From Anaerolineae bacterium (GTDB lineage Bacteria > Chloroflexota > Anaerolineae > Aggregatilineales > Phototrophicaceae): 64,000 nt of DNA. The DNA lies in assembly GCA_022826865.1 (NCBI GenBank), contig JAJDUC010000007.1:61513-125512 (forward strand), given 5' to 3'. The notes under the pieces were generated by a model. That model worked only from the letters and a program-made list of their open reading frames with translations, was not told the origin of the DNA and did no database searches. Positions 52,384 through 62,409 of the stretch are shown piece after piece; the stretch's first letter is position 1; every line of letters starts with the position of its first letter. A program made the translations under genes and the position numbers.

Positions 52384-54933
52384 ATGAATAAACGTATACT
52401 TTTCAGCGCGCTTCTGCTCAGTGCATTAACGTCGGCTTTAGCGCTTGTTGGAGCGGTAACGGCGCAAGAGGATCGGCGCGTCCGAGTCATCCATGGCACG
52501 GCCGACGAAATCACGCTTGATCTCTACATCAACGGCGAGTTGGTGGCGAGCGCGCTCGAATACGGCGCTTCGACGCCGCCGCTGCGCATAACCGCCGCCG
52601 CGGAGATCTCCCTCAATCTCGCCGGGACCGGCGTCCGCTTGCTGAGCGAGACTGTTGACCTCTCGAGCGATACCGCGCTGATCCTGACATCGGACGGATC
52701 GCTACGGTTCAATGCCGTAGCGGAGGATTTGCAGCCGCTTGACCTCGGCCTTTCGCGCCTGCTGGTTTTCAACGCGCTGGAGGACGGGCAATCCGTCGCC
52801 ATTGTCGACACGGAAGAATCGCTTTCTATTGAAGAGCTCGCGCCTGGCGCTGCGGCAGGCCCGTTTGAGCTTGACGCCGGCATTCTGGGATACCGTGTTG
52901 GCGCCCCAGCAGGCGAGATGACAGGCCAGGAATTCAGCGCGGCTCTGACTGCTGGCGCCAGCCACATTTTGCTGCTTCATGGCGGCGTGGACATGCCGCA
53001 AGCGCTTGTCGCTGGAGCGGCAGTCGACGGCGCAAGCAGCACCGGGTTGATACGATTTGTACATGCTGCGCAAGGCGCCGCAGCCTTTGACTTCAAGAGT
53101 GACGGTCGCATTCTGTTCCCGGCGGTATCATTTGGCAGCGCTTCCGAGGCCATTGCTCTGTTGGCTGGCATGCGACAGGTTGCCGTCAGTCTCGGCGAGA
53201 TTGATTTCATGACGATGCCCCTCGAGGTCGCGACTGGTCAACTGCAAACCGTCGTATTGATGGGCTCGCCGGCGACCTTGACCATGCCGGCCTTCGGCGA
53301 CCGCGCAGATAATGTCACAGCGGCAACCGCGGTCGTGCGCTTGATCAATACGATTCCGAACAGCGTGGTCAGGCATCTTCAACTGGAAAGCGGCGCGATC
53401 GTCGCGCTGGACGTGGCCTATGGCGCGGCCGGGGACTCCGCTCAAATTGTGCCGGGCCGTCATGCGATGACTCTTGCCCTGGATATCGGCGACCAGCGCG
53501 GCATGATCAAGGTGCCGGAAAGCCTTTTCCACGCCGGCGCATATTACGATCTGATCGCCATCGCCGGCAGCGCGTTCAGCGCGCCGGGCTTATTGATCAA
53601 GGAGACCAACCTGCGGCGGCCGCCTATTGCCGGGATTCCGGCGCCGGAGGCAACCCAAGCGAGCCAATCCGCAGCCGAAACGAGCGATGAAGTCGCGGAT
53701 GCGGATGAAGCGGTTGCGTCAGCCAGCGCCGATTCAGACGGCGCCGCGCAGCCAGCGCCGGAGGTCGAGGCAGATAAGGAGGAAGAGGCGAGCGCGGGTG
53801 ACATTTCTGAAACGGAAGCCATGCCCGAGACCGAGTCCGTCGAGGCTGAGACCGAGACCGTCGCCGTGAGCCCTTACGGCATTGTCAACGTGAATCCGGA
53901 CGCGGGCCTGCATTTGCGCCAGTATCCCACAAGCGACGCCATGTCGCTGGCCATGCTGCCGGCTGAAAGCGAGGTCATCGTGCTGGGCCGGCGCGGGCCT
54001 ACGGCCTACAGGACGGGCGAAGTCGCTGAAACGCCAATCGTTCTGAGCGATCTTACGGCGGATCCAGCCGCCGGCCTGTATCCGGCGCAAGACTTGGACC
54101 CAGCCGATACCTGGCTCTTCGTGACATACAGAACAGCCGACGACGGCGCCATCAACGGCTGGGTCAACGCCTTCTACATGCATGTTTATAACATATTGGG
54201 GGGCCCACAGCGTTTGGCCAGTCTGCCGGCAATCCGCCAGAATCAACCCGGCCGCGCCTTCCATACATCGGTCCGTTCACCCTCAATCTCTGAGCGAGTC
54301 ACCGCCCAGGTCCATAATCTCGACTCCGGCGCGCTCCTTAACATTCGAATGGCCAACCATGCCGGAAGCGAGGTCCTGGGCCAACTCGCCCCGGGTACGA
54401 CCCTCAGTTTTCTTGGCCTTGACGCCGGCGAAGCCTGGCTGTTTGTTGAACACGAGGCGGCAGAGCAAACTATTTTCAGGGGCTGGGTCAGCGCTCAATA
54501 TGTCCGGCTGCTTCTCAATGAGGAGCCCATCAGCATTGCAACCCTGCGGGCCTTGGACGCGCGCGCGGTCAAATTGCTCAGCGATAGCGTGCGCGGCAGC
54601 ATCCGGCTCGCAGATACGCTGCCTTCGCCCGACGAATCCGAGCATACGGCGGGCATCGTTGGCGAGGTTGACCTGAATCCGGACTCCGCGCTGCACTTGC
54701 GAAGGCAGCCAAGCGCCGGAGCGGAATCACTCGCGCTGATCCCGGCCAGCACTGTGCTGGAACTGCAAGGCATCACAGCCAGCGGACACTGGTTCAAAGC
54801 GAGTTACCAGGGGGACGAGGGCTGGGTCGCGGCCATGTATCTGGTCCTGTCGAAGGACGGCCAGTATTACAATCGCAATTACCTGATGAATCAACTGCCC
54901 GTGCATGAAGATTATGTCTTGCCGGAAGGCTAG
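52384..54933 (+). CDS. Secreted DUF4397 repeat and SH3 repeat protein (849 aa)
   Basis: Signal peptide (residues 1-28, ending VTAQE), then roughly four DUF4397-like beta repeats. They begin RVRVIHGTADEITLDLYING (about 30), LSRLLVFNALEDGQSVAIVD (about 120), GLIRFVHAAQGAAAFDFKSD (about 220) and AVVRLINTIPNSVVRHLQLE (about 315). A linker of about 75 residues rich in Ala, Glu and Asp follows (about 420-495). Then three SH3b-like modules follow (about 497-610, 640-715 and 758-840), two starting with the same NPDxxLHLRxxP pattern. No anchor is seen. SH3b modules often bind cell wall; DUF4397 is of unknown function. The protein probably covers or links the cell surface. Single gene. Confidence 0.85.
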   Translation: MNKRILFSALLLSALTSALALVGAVTAQEDRRVRVIHGTADEITLDLYINGELVASALEYGASTPPLRITAAAEISLNLAGTGVRLLSETVDLSSDTALILTSDGSLRFNAVAEDLQPLDLGLSRLLVFNALEDGQSVAIVDTEESLSIEELAPGAAAGPFELDAGILGYRVGAPAGEMTGQEFSAALTAGASHILLLHGGVDMPQALVAGAAVDGASSTGLIRFVHAAQGAAAFDFKSDGRILFPAVSFGSASEAIALLAGMRQVAVSLGEIDFMTMPLEVATGQLQTVVLMGSPATLTMPAFGDRADNVTAATAVVRLINTIPNSVVRHLQLESGAIVALDVAYGAAGDSAQIVPGRHAMTLALDIGDQRGMIKVPESLFHAGAYYDLIAIAGSAFSAPGLLIKETNLRRPPIAGIPAPEATQASQSAAETSDEVADADEAVASASADSDGAAQPAPEVEADKEEEASAGDISETEAMPETESVEAETETVAVSPYGIVNVNPDAGLHLRQYPTSDAMSLAMLPAESEVIVLGRRGPTAYRTGEVAETPIVLSDLTADPAAGLYPAQDLDPADTWLFVTYRTADDGAINGWVNAFYMHVYNILGGPQRLASLPAIRQNQPGRAFHTSVRSPSISERVTAQVHNLDSGALLNIRMANHAGSEVLGQLAPGTTLSFLGLDAGEAWLFVEHEAAEQTIFRGWVSAQYVRLLLNEEPISIATLRALDARAVKLLSDSVRGSIRLADTLPSPDESEHTAGIVGEVDLNPDSALHLRRQPSAGAESLALIPASTVLELQGITASGHWFKASYQGDEGWVAAMYLVLSKDGQYYNRNYLMNQLPVHEDYVLPEG

Positions 54934-55235
54934 ACGGAAGACTCGTATTCCTTGCATTGCCGCCAGCCTTCATTGGCGCATTGGCAGCGGAGCAGCGCGA
55001 TCTCTCCGCTTGGCGCAGCAGACTTTCCCGCAACCCCGCGAAGTCCGACGCAAGATCCGCCGGGGAACCAGCGCGGCGACACTTGGATTGGCGAGGGCTG
55101 GTTGTTGAACTATAATGTCGCTGGCTCGCCCATGGAACTGAAGCCGAGGCATTAAAAAGTTAAACCGGAGATCCGCTTCTTGCTCGTTCTCGAGTTCGTT
55201 CAGCCGCCGGTCGAGCGGTCCGCCCCAAGCACAGG
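54934..55235. other. Intergenic region, 302 bases
   Basis: Lies between the DUF4397 gene and rmd. A promoter candidate is at 55088-55116. No RNA gene or repeat of the MITE-like family is recognised. Confidence 0.5.
55088..55116 (+). promoter_or_regulatory. Promoter candidate for the GDP-rhamnose/polysaccharide locus
   Basis: TTGGCG (55088-55093), 17-base spacer, perfect TATAAT (55111-55116), giving a leader of about 115 bases to the rmd ATG. The TTG-N20-TATAAT form is shared with the regulator and gcv promoters. Confidence 0.55.
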
Positions 55236-56204
55236 ATGGCGGCCTTGCGCATTCTGATAACTGGCGCCGGCGGCTTCGTCGGGCATCATCTTTCCGCCCA
55301 TCTCAGCCAAGCCCTACCGGAGGCCCGGCTGTATGGCGCCACACTTTTTCCCAGCGAGCAGGCGCATAGCGCCTTGGCTGGCAATCGCCGTATCGACTTA
55401 AAGGACGCCGACGCCGTTCTAAAGCTGCTCGCCGATGTCCAGCCGACGTCCATTTATCACCTGGCGGCGCAGGCATTTGTGCCGCGGTCCTTCGAAGACC
55501 CCTGGGAGACGCTGGAGAATAATATCCGGTCGCAACTGAATATCATTTTGGCCTGCCTGGAATTGGATATTCTGCCGCGCCTGCTGGTTGTCAGTTCGGC
55601 CGAGATCTACGGCGCCGTCGCTCCGGAACAGATGCCGATGGATGAAAACACGCCGATTCGACCGACCAATCCCTACAGCGTCAGCAAAGTCGCCCAGGAC
55701 ATGCTCGCGCTGCAGTATTATCTCAGCCACGGCTTCCCGGTCATGCGCGCGCGTCCCTTCAATCATATCGGACCCGGGCAGGACAGCCGCTTTGTGGCGC
55801 CCGCCCTCGCCATGCAAATCGCGCGCATTGAGGAAGGCGCTGGCGATTCGGTTATAAGAGTTGGGAATCTGGAGGCCAAACGAGATTTCACGGATGTGCG
55901 CGATATTGCGCGCGCTTATCGCTTGATCATCGAAAAAGGCCGCCCCGGCCAGGCTTACAACGTGGCATCGGGCGTCGCCTACAGCATCCGGAGCTTGCTG
56001 GATATCTTGCTGGGATTGACTGACGCGGAGATTCAAGTCCGTGTCGATCGCGAGCGCCTGCGCCCGGTGGATGTGCCGGAGATTCGCGGCGACTCGTCCA
56101 AACTGCGCGCGGATACCGGCTGGAAACCCACGTTTACATTTGAAGACACGCTGAAGGATGTGCTGATGGACTGTCGTGAACGCTGCAAGCTGGCCAAGGA
56201 TTAA
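55236..56204 (+). CDS. rmd: GDP-4-keto-6-deoxy-D-mannose reductase (Rmd-like)
   Basis: 322-residue extended SDR. GAGGFVGHHL is the NAD(P) motif; the active site has VVSSAEIYG and NPYSVSKVAQD with Tyr and Lys; PFNHIGPGQ and RDFTDVRDIARAY are typical of RMD. It reduces the product of GDP-mannose 4,6-dehydratase, encoded next, to GDP-D-rhamnose. A weak ribosome site precedes the ATG. GDP-fucose synthase is less likely because the family's fucose-type N-terminus is absent. Confidence 0.88.
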   Translation: MAALRILITGAGGFVGHHLSAHLSQALPEARLYGATLFPSEQAHSALAGNRRIDLKDADAVLKLLADVQPTSIYHLAAQAFVPRSFEDPWETLENNIRSQLNIILACLELDILPRLLVVSSAEIYGAVAPEQMPMDENTPIRPTNPYSVSKVAQDMLALQYYLSHGFPVMRARPFNHIGPGQDSRFVAPALAMQIARIEEGAGDSVIRVGNLEAKRDFTDVRDIARAYRLIIEKGRPGQAYNVASGVAYSIRSLLDILLGLTDAEIQVRVDRERLRPVDVPEIRGDSSKLRADTGWKPTFTFEDTLKDVLMDCRERCKLAKD

Positions 56205-57190
<986 letters not shown>

Positions 57191-57191
<1 letters not shown>

Positions 57192-57988
57192 TGCCTCTGC
57201 CAGCTTTGGTCGACAGTCATTGCCATCTTAATTTCCCAAGCTTCGACGACGATCGCGCGGCTGTGCTGGAGCGCGCGAGAGATGCCGGCGTCAGCGGCAT
57301 CATTGTGCCAGCCGTTGACCTGCGCAGCTGCCAAGAGGCGCTGAAGCTCGCGGAAACTTACAGCAGCGTATACGCCGCCATCGGCATTCACCCGAACAGC
57401 AGCCGGGAATACGACAGCTCGAGCATCGCGACTCTGCGTGATTTGGCGAGCCACCCCCGCAATGTGGCGATTGGCGAGATCGGCCTTGACTATTATCGGC
57501 AGAGCAGTCCTAAACGCGTTCAGCAAGCGGCCCTGGAAAAACAGCTCGAATTGGCCGCTGAACTCGGCTTGCCGGTCATCATCCACAATCGGGACGCGGC
57601 TGAGGATCTTATGGCAATACTCGAAGATTGGGCGCCGACCGTTCCGAAAGGCCTTAGCAGGCGCCTTGGCGCGCTGCATTCTTTTTCCGCCTCCTGCGAT
57701 ATCGCGGAACGCGCGCTTGATCTGGGCTTCTACCTCGGTTTCACCGGTCCAATTACCTTCAAAAACTCCCATGCCCTGCGCGACATTGCGAGGAGCGCGC
57801 CGCCTGACCGAATCCTGGTTGAAACGGACAGTCCTTTTTTGGCGCCGCAGCAGCGCCGTGGCAAACGCAATGAACCGGCTTATCTTGGTTATATCTGTGA
57901 CAAGTTGGCGGCGCTGCACAGCGTCGACCGGGCGCAGATGGCGCGCCAGACCAGCAGCAACGCCGTGGAACTCTTCGCCTTGGGATGA
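57191..57988 (+). CDS. tatD: TatD-family metal-dependent deoxyribonuclease
   Basis: 265 residues, standard length. Metal ligands: His in VDSHCHLNF, Glu in IGEIGLDYY, His in VIIHNRDA, His in LHSFSAS and Asp in VETDSPFLAP. The family has 3'-5' DNase and possibly D-aminoacyl-tRNA-related activities. It is coupled to gmd (TGATG) within a polysaccharide operon, with which it has no obvious functional link. Confidence 0.93.
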
Positions 57989-58075
57989 AGCCGGCCAAAT
58001 GCGACCGACTGCGCTCTCGAATTCGGCGGAACGCTGTTAAACTGCCTAAGGTATGATAGCTTGTCGGTCCCGCTC

Positions 58076-59029
58076 ATGCTTGACTTGTCCATCATAATTG
58101 TGAATTGGAACGTGCGCGATATGCTGGATCAATGCCTGTCCAGCTTGCACAGCGCAAATATCGCCATCGACCAGAGCGATGAGACCGGGCCCGGCGCCGA
58201 GATCATCGTGGTCGATTCGGGCAGCGCCGACGGCAGCGTCGAAATGGTCCGCGAGAATTACCCGGCCGTCATATTGCTTGCGCAGTCTGAGAACATCGGT
58301 TTCACGCGCGGCAACAATATCGGGTTGGAGCGGTCCAGAGGCAGATATTTGCTGCTCCTCAATCCAGACACCGAAGTCCGCCGGGACGCCCTTCCCGCCC
58401 TAATCGATTTTATGAATCAACATGAACAGGCGGGAATTGTGGGACCGCAGACTCTCAACACAGACGGCAGTCATCAATCGACGCGCCGGCGTTTTCCCAG
58501 CTTGTTGACGGGCATTTTCGAGAGCACTTGGCTCTCGTCCTGGGCGCCGGCCACGATCGAACGCCACTATCGCATGCTGGATACGGCGGACGGCGCGATC
58601 ACTGAAGTTGATTGGGTCCAGGGATCGGCGCTGTTGATGCGGCGTGAAGTTTATCGTGATATCGGCGGCTTGGACGAAGGCTTCACGATGTATGCCGAAG
58701 AGATGGACTTCTGCCGGCGCGCGAAGGACAAAGGTTGGCTGGTGTTCTACCATGGCGGCGCGATCATCACGCATCATGGCGGCAAGAGCAGCGAGCAGGT
58801 CGGCGCGCTCAAGCAGATCCATTTTCAAACCAGCAAACTCAGGTATTTCCGCAAGCACCATGGCTACTGGCAATATGTCGCGCTTCGGCTCGCCTTGCTT
58901 GCGCAATTCCTCTGGCAGCTCGGCCTTGAAGCGATCAAGGGCGCGCTGGGGCACAAGCGCGACTTGCGGGCGCAGCGCGTGCGCATCTATTGGCAAGTCC
59001 TGCGCAGCGGACTGAAGGCGAAAGCGTGA
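58076..59029 (+). CDS. Glycosyltransferase family 2 (rhamnosyltransferase-like)
   Basis: 317 residues. The GT-A fold begins LDLSIIIVNWNVRDMLDQCL. The block IVVDSGSADGSVEMV and LLLLNPDTEV mark the nucleotide-sugar site, with DWVQGSALLMRREVY and DEGFTMYAEEMDFCRR as in rhamnosyl-type GT2 enzymes. The ATG at 58076 is used; a TTG five codons earlier is also possible. Next to GDP-rhamnose genes it may add D-rhamnose. It overlaps the next gene by four bases. Confidence 0.88.
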   Translation: MLDLSIIIVNWNVRDMLDQCLSSLHSANIAIDQSDETGPGAEIIVVDSGSADGSVEMVRENYPAVILLAQSENIGFTRGNNIGLERSRGRYLLLLNPDTEVRRDALPALIDFMNQHEQAGIVGPQTLNTDGSHQSTRRRFPSLLTGIFESTWLSSWAPATIERHYRMLDTADGAITEVDWVQGSALLMRREVYRDIGGLDEGFTMYAEEMDFCRRAKDKGWLVFYHGGAIITHHGGKSSEQVGALKQIHFQTSKLRYFRKHHGYWQYVALRLALLAQFLWQLGLEAIKGALGHKRDLRAQRVRIYWQVLRSGLKAKA

Positions 59030-60150
59030 ATATCGGTCTGGTCACCGGCGAGTTCCCGCCGATGCCCGGGGGCGTCGGCGATTACTCCCGCATTCTGGCT
59101 GAGCAACTTTTCAGTCTCGGCCACCATGTTCACATATTCAGCCGCAGCGGCACGGCCAGCAAATCCTTTCCATTGTCCACGACCGGAGCTTGGGGACCCG
59201 GCAGCCTGGCCCGGATAAGAAACTGGGCGCGCCGGCGCGAGCTTGACGTGGTCAACTTGCAGTTTCAAACGGCCGCGTTTGATATGTCGCCCTACATCCA
59301 CTTTTTGCCGCGCCTGCTCCCGACACCGCTGATCACAACATTCCATGATCTGCGTTATCCTTATCTCTTCCCCAAAGCGGGTCCGCTGCGCAATTGGATC
59401 GTTTTGCAGCTCGCGCGCGCCTCCTCCGGCGTTATCACCACCAACAGCGAGGACGACGAGCGATTGAAGGGGCTGCGTCAGCGCAAGCTGATCCCAATCG
59501 GCAGCAACATTCGGGCGCGCGCTCAACACGCGCCTGACGCGGATAGCAAACTTCAAGAGGCAGGCGCAAATCTCAACAGCTTCTTGCTCGGCCATTTTGG
59601 CTTCGTCAGCGCCGGCAAAGGCGTCGACTGTTTAATCGAAGCCGTGTCCCGCTTGCGCAAGTCCGGTTACGATTTCAGGCTGGTATTCATTGGCGCGCGC
59701 CGCAATACCGTCGATGCGGGCGGAACAGCGGCTTATTTGCAAGCATTGGATAAGCGGCTCCGGGACCTGGGTCTCGCCGAAGTCGTCTACTGGACGGGAT
59801 ACTTGCCAGAGGATGAAGTCGCGGCGTGGCTGCGGGCTGTGAATCTGGTGACCCTGCCTTATCAAGACGGCGCGTCTTACAGGCGCGGCAGCCTTATCGC
59901 GGCCCTGCATCAGGGCTGCGCCGTCGTGACTACGCAGCCGTCGACCAGGATTGACGCCTTTGAGCACGGCCGCAACATGTGGCTCGTCCCGCGCCGTTCT
60001 CCCGACGCCATCGCGGAGGCGCTGCTCATTCTGATGCGCGACCGCAAACTCCTGGCTAGAATGCGCGCTGGCGCCCGGCAATTGAGCCAATGCTTCGATT
60101 GGGACCGCATCGCCTGTGAAACGGTCGCCTTTTATGGCGCCTGCCTTTAG
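59026..60150 (+). CDS. Glycosyltransferase family 4
   Basis: 374-residue GT-B enzyme. N-terminal GLVTGEFPPMPGGVGDYSRILAEQL, C-terminal donor-binding domain with FGFVSAGKGVDCLIEAV and a modified E-x7-E region (YRRGSLIAALHQGCAVV). The GTG start at 59026 overlaps the previous stop (GTGA) and starts exactly where the family begins. Adds a sugar to a lipid- or polymer-linked glycan. Confidence 0.88.
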   Translation: MNIGLVTGEFPPMPGGVGDYSRILAEQLFSLGHHVHIFSRSGTASKSFPLSTTGAWGPGSLARIRNWARRRELDVVNLQFQTAAFDMSPYIHFLPRLLPTPLITTFHDLRYPYLFPKAGPLRNWIVLQLARASSGVITTNSEDDERLKGLRQRKLIPIGSNIRARAQHAPDADSKLQEAGANLNSFLLGHFGFVSAGKGVDCLIEAVSRLRKSGYDFRLVFIGARRNTVDAGGTAAYLQALDKRLRDLGLAEVVYWTGYLPEDEVAAWLRAVNLVTLPYQDGASYRRGSLIAALHQGCAVVTTQPSTRIDAFEHGRNMWLVPRRSPDAIAEALLILMRDRKLLARMRAGARQLSQCFDWDRIACETVAFYGACL

Positions 60151-60162
60151 TGGAAAAGGGAC

Positions 60163-62400
60163 ATGACCGCGCTATCAAGCATCCGGCATAATCGCGACTT
60201 GAGGGCAATCGCTTTGCTCGTTGTTCTATGGCTGCTCTTCTTTTGGCGCCTGTTCACACCGATCGCCTCCGATCAAGCGTCGCTGACGACGGGCGATTTC
60301 TCGGGTCAATTCGTAGCTTTTGGCGCGTATCAGTACGAGCGGCTCGCGCGCGGGGAAATCCCGCTTTGGAATCCATACAACAATGGCGGGCTTCCCTTGA
60401 TCGCCGATACGCAGGCGGCTGTATTCTATCCGCCGCGCTGGTTCACAATCGGCCTGAGCGCCTTGGCCGGCGGCTGGAGCTACAACGCCCTGCAATTGGA
60501 GATGACGTTCCATGCGCTGCTCTACAGCATACTCATGTACGCCTTTGTCCGACGGTTGACGCGCGGCGCCGAACAAAGCCGGCTAGCCGCATTGATTGCC
60601 GCGATCATCATCGGCTACGGCGGCTACACAACCGGCTATCCGCCGCTGCAACTGGCGGTCCTGGAGGCGGCATGTTGGCTGCCGCTGGTCGCCCTGGGCA
60701 TCCTCGAGGCGACGCGCGGCCGCAAAATCGAGTGGCGCTTCCTGGCGCTGGCCGCCTTTGCTCTGGGCCTTTCCTGGCTGGCGGGCCATCCGCAGACGAG
60801 CTGGTTCATCACTTATGTCGCGGCGGCATATTTTCTGTATCGCTGCACCGTCAGCGGCATCGGCTGGCTGCGCGCAGCCGCGGCGCTGGCGCTGCTGACG
60901 TTTACTACCGTCGGCGTGACCGCGGTCACGCTGTTTCCCGGAATCGAATACTTGTTGTCGACTTCGCGCGAAGGCCTGGATTTTGCCGCCAAGGGCAATG
61001 GCTTTCCCTTTCGGGATATCGCACAATTTACGTTTCCCGGCTCAGTCAGCCAATGGTCGCCTCTGTACGTCGGCATTCCAGCATTGTTTTTCACCGCTGT
61101 GGCGCTTTCTCGCCGCCAAGGCGAAAGTCGCTTTTGGCTTATCGTGCTGGTCGTCGGCCTGTTGCATAGCCTGGGCGCCAACAGCGCCTTCTATTACCTG
61201 AGCTACAATATCGTGCCGGGATTGCGTTTCTTCCGCGGGCAAGAACGCGCCGCCGTGGTGGTCGCCAACAGCCTTGCGGTTTCTGCCGGCCTCGGCGTGG
61301 TCGCTGCGGCGACCTGGCAAAACCAGCAGAATCGGCTGCGCGCGCTTCGCAGTTGGCGCTGGTTCACGCTTGCTCTCATCGCCATCGCGATTCTGACGCT
61401 ATTTGCCTGGGTCTATGACGCCAATGTCTGGGACGAATTCTTCAGCATCGCCTCGCGCAGCGCTGTCGTGGCCGCGGTCGCTTATCTGATTATTTCACGT
61501 TATCTCAGTCATCCGAAACAGGGCGCTCTGCATGCGGCCTTGATCACGCTGATTGCCTTCGAACTTTTTTCAGTGAACATCGATCATCCGGTTAACTACG
61601 ACCCGATTCCCGCAAGCGAACAGCTTTCGATGACGCCGCCCCCACTGGTACAGCATGCGCTAGACGACGACAACGCGGGCCAACCCTTCCGCGTCGACGG
61701 TTTCCGCGGTCTGCTGGACAACAATGGCAGTCTCTACGGCCTGATGGACATGCGCGGCATCAGTCCGCTTTGGCTCAAGGGGACGGAGATCATCGTATAT
61801 GCCGACCATGTGGATAACCCGCTGGCCTGGGAGCTATTCGCCGTCAAATATGTCTTCAGCGGTTCAGAGAATCTGTCCATTCCTTCCAGCGTTGTCGCGA
61901 AAGGAGAGGATCATTTTGGCGTCGTCTATCTGCACCGGCTGGAAAATCCGCGCGCCTTTGCCCAACTGTATTATGATGCGGATGTGGTGGACAACGACAG
62001 CTGGGCGCTGGAATTGATGGGAGATATCCGCTGGGATGAGCGCGCGAAAATTGTCCTCAATCAGCGGCCGAAGCTGGAACTGCCGGGTCTCGCCGCCGTT
62101 GAATCCGTTGCGGTTGAAACATTCGCCCCTGAGAGCATAACGTTGAAGGTCTCAACCGAGCACAACGCCATCCTTTCGCTGTCCTTGCCGCACTACATCG
62201 GTTGGGAAGCCCTGGTTGATGATCGGCCCGCCGGAATCATCCGCGCTTACGCCAGTTTGAGCGCGGTGGAAATCCCGGCGGGCGAGCGCACAGTGACCTT
62301 GCGCTACGCTCCCCTATCTTACGCCTTGGGCGGCATCTTCAGCCTGCTGACCTGGCTTGCCTTGGCATTGCTCGCTGTCCTTTCGCTCTGGCGGAGATGA
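60163..62400 (+). CDS. YfhO-family multi-pass membrane protein (probable lipid-linked sugar transferase)
   Basis: 745 residues. About 11 to 13 membrane helices in the first 480 residues, then a soluble C-terminal domain (about 500-715) and a last helix before RR. TGDFSGQFVAFGAYQYERLARGEIPLWNPYNNGG at the first outer loop has the Asp of GT-C-type transferases, and FRGQERAAVVVANSLAV follows. YfhO relatives transfer sugars onto teichoic acids or surface proteins. A ribosome site (AAAAGGG) precedes the ATG. Confidence 0.83.
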   Translation: MTALSSIRHNRDLRAIALLVVLWLLFFWRLFTPIASDQASLTTGDFSGQFVAFGAYQYERLARGEIPLWNPYNNGGLPLIADTQAAVFYPPRWFTIGLSALAGGWSYNALQLEMTFHALLYSILMYAFVRRLTRGAEQSRLAALIAAIIIGYGGYTTGYPPLQLAVLEAACWLPLVALGILEATRGRKIEWRFLALAAFALGLSWLAGHPQTSWFITYVAAAYFLYRCTVSGIGWLRAAAALALLTFTTVGVTAVTLFPGIEYLLSTSREGLDFAAKGNGFPFRDIAQFTFPGSVSQWSPLYVGIPALFFTAVALSRRQGESRFWLIVLVVGLLHSLGANSAFYYLSYNIVPGLRFFRGQERAAVVVANSLAVSAGLGVVAAATWQNQQNRLRALRSWRWFTLALIAIAILTLFAWVYDANVWDEFFSIASRSAVVAAVAYLIISRYLSHPKQGALHAALITLIAFELFSVNIDHPVNYDPIPASEQLSMTPPPLVQHALDDDNAGQPFRVDGFRGLLDNNGSLYGLMDMRGISPLWLKGTEIIVYADHVDNPLAWELFAVKYVFSGSENLSIPSSVVAKGEDHFGVVYLHRLENPRAFAQLYYDADVVDNDSWALELMGDIRWDERAKIVLNQRPKLELPGLAAVESVAVETFAPESITLKVSTEHNAILSLSLPHYIGWEALVDDRPAGIIRAYASLSAVEIPAGERTVTLRYAPLSYALGGIFSLLTWLALALLAVLSLWRR

Positions 62401-62409
62401 TCGAACCGC

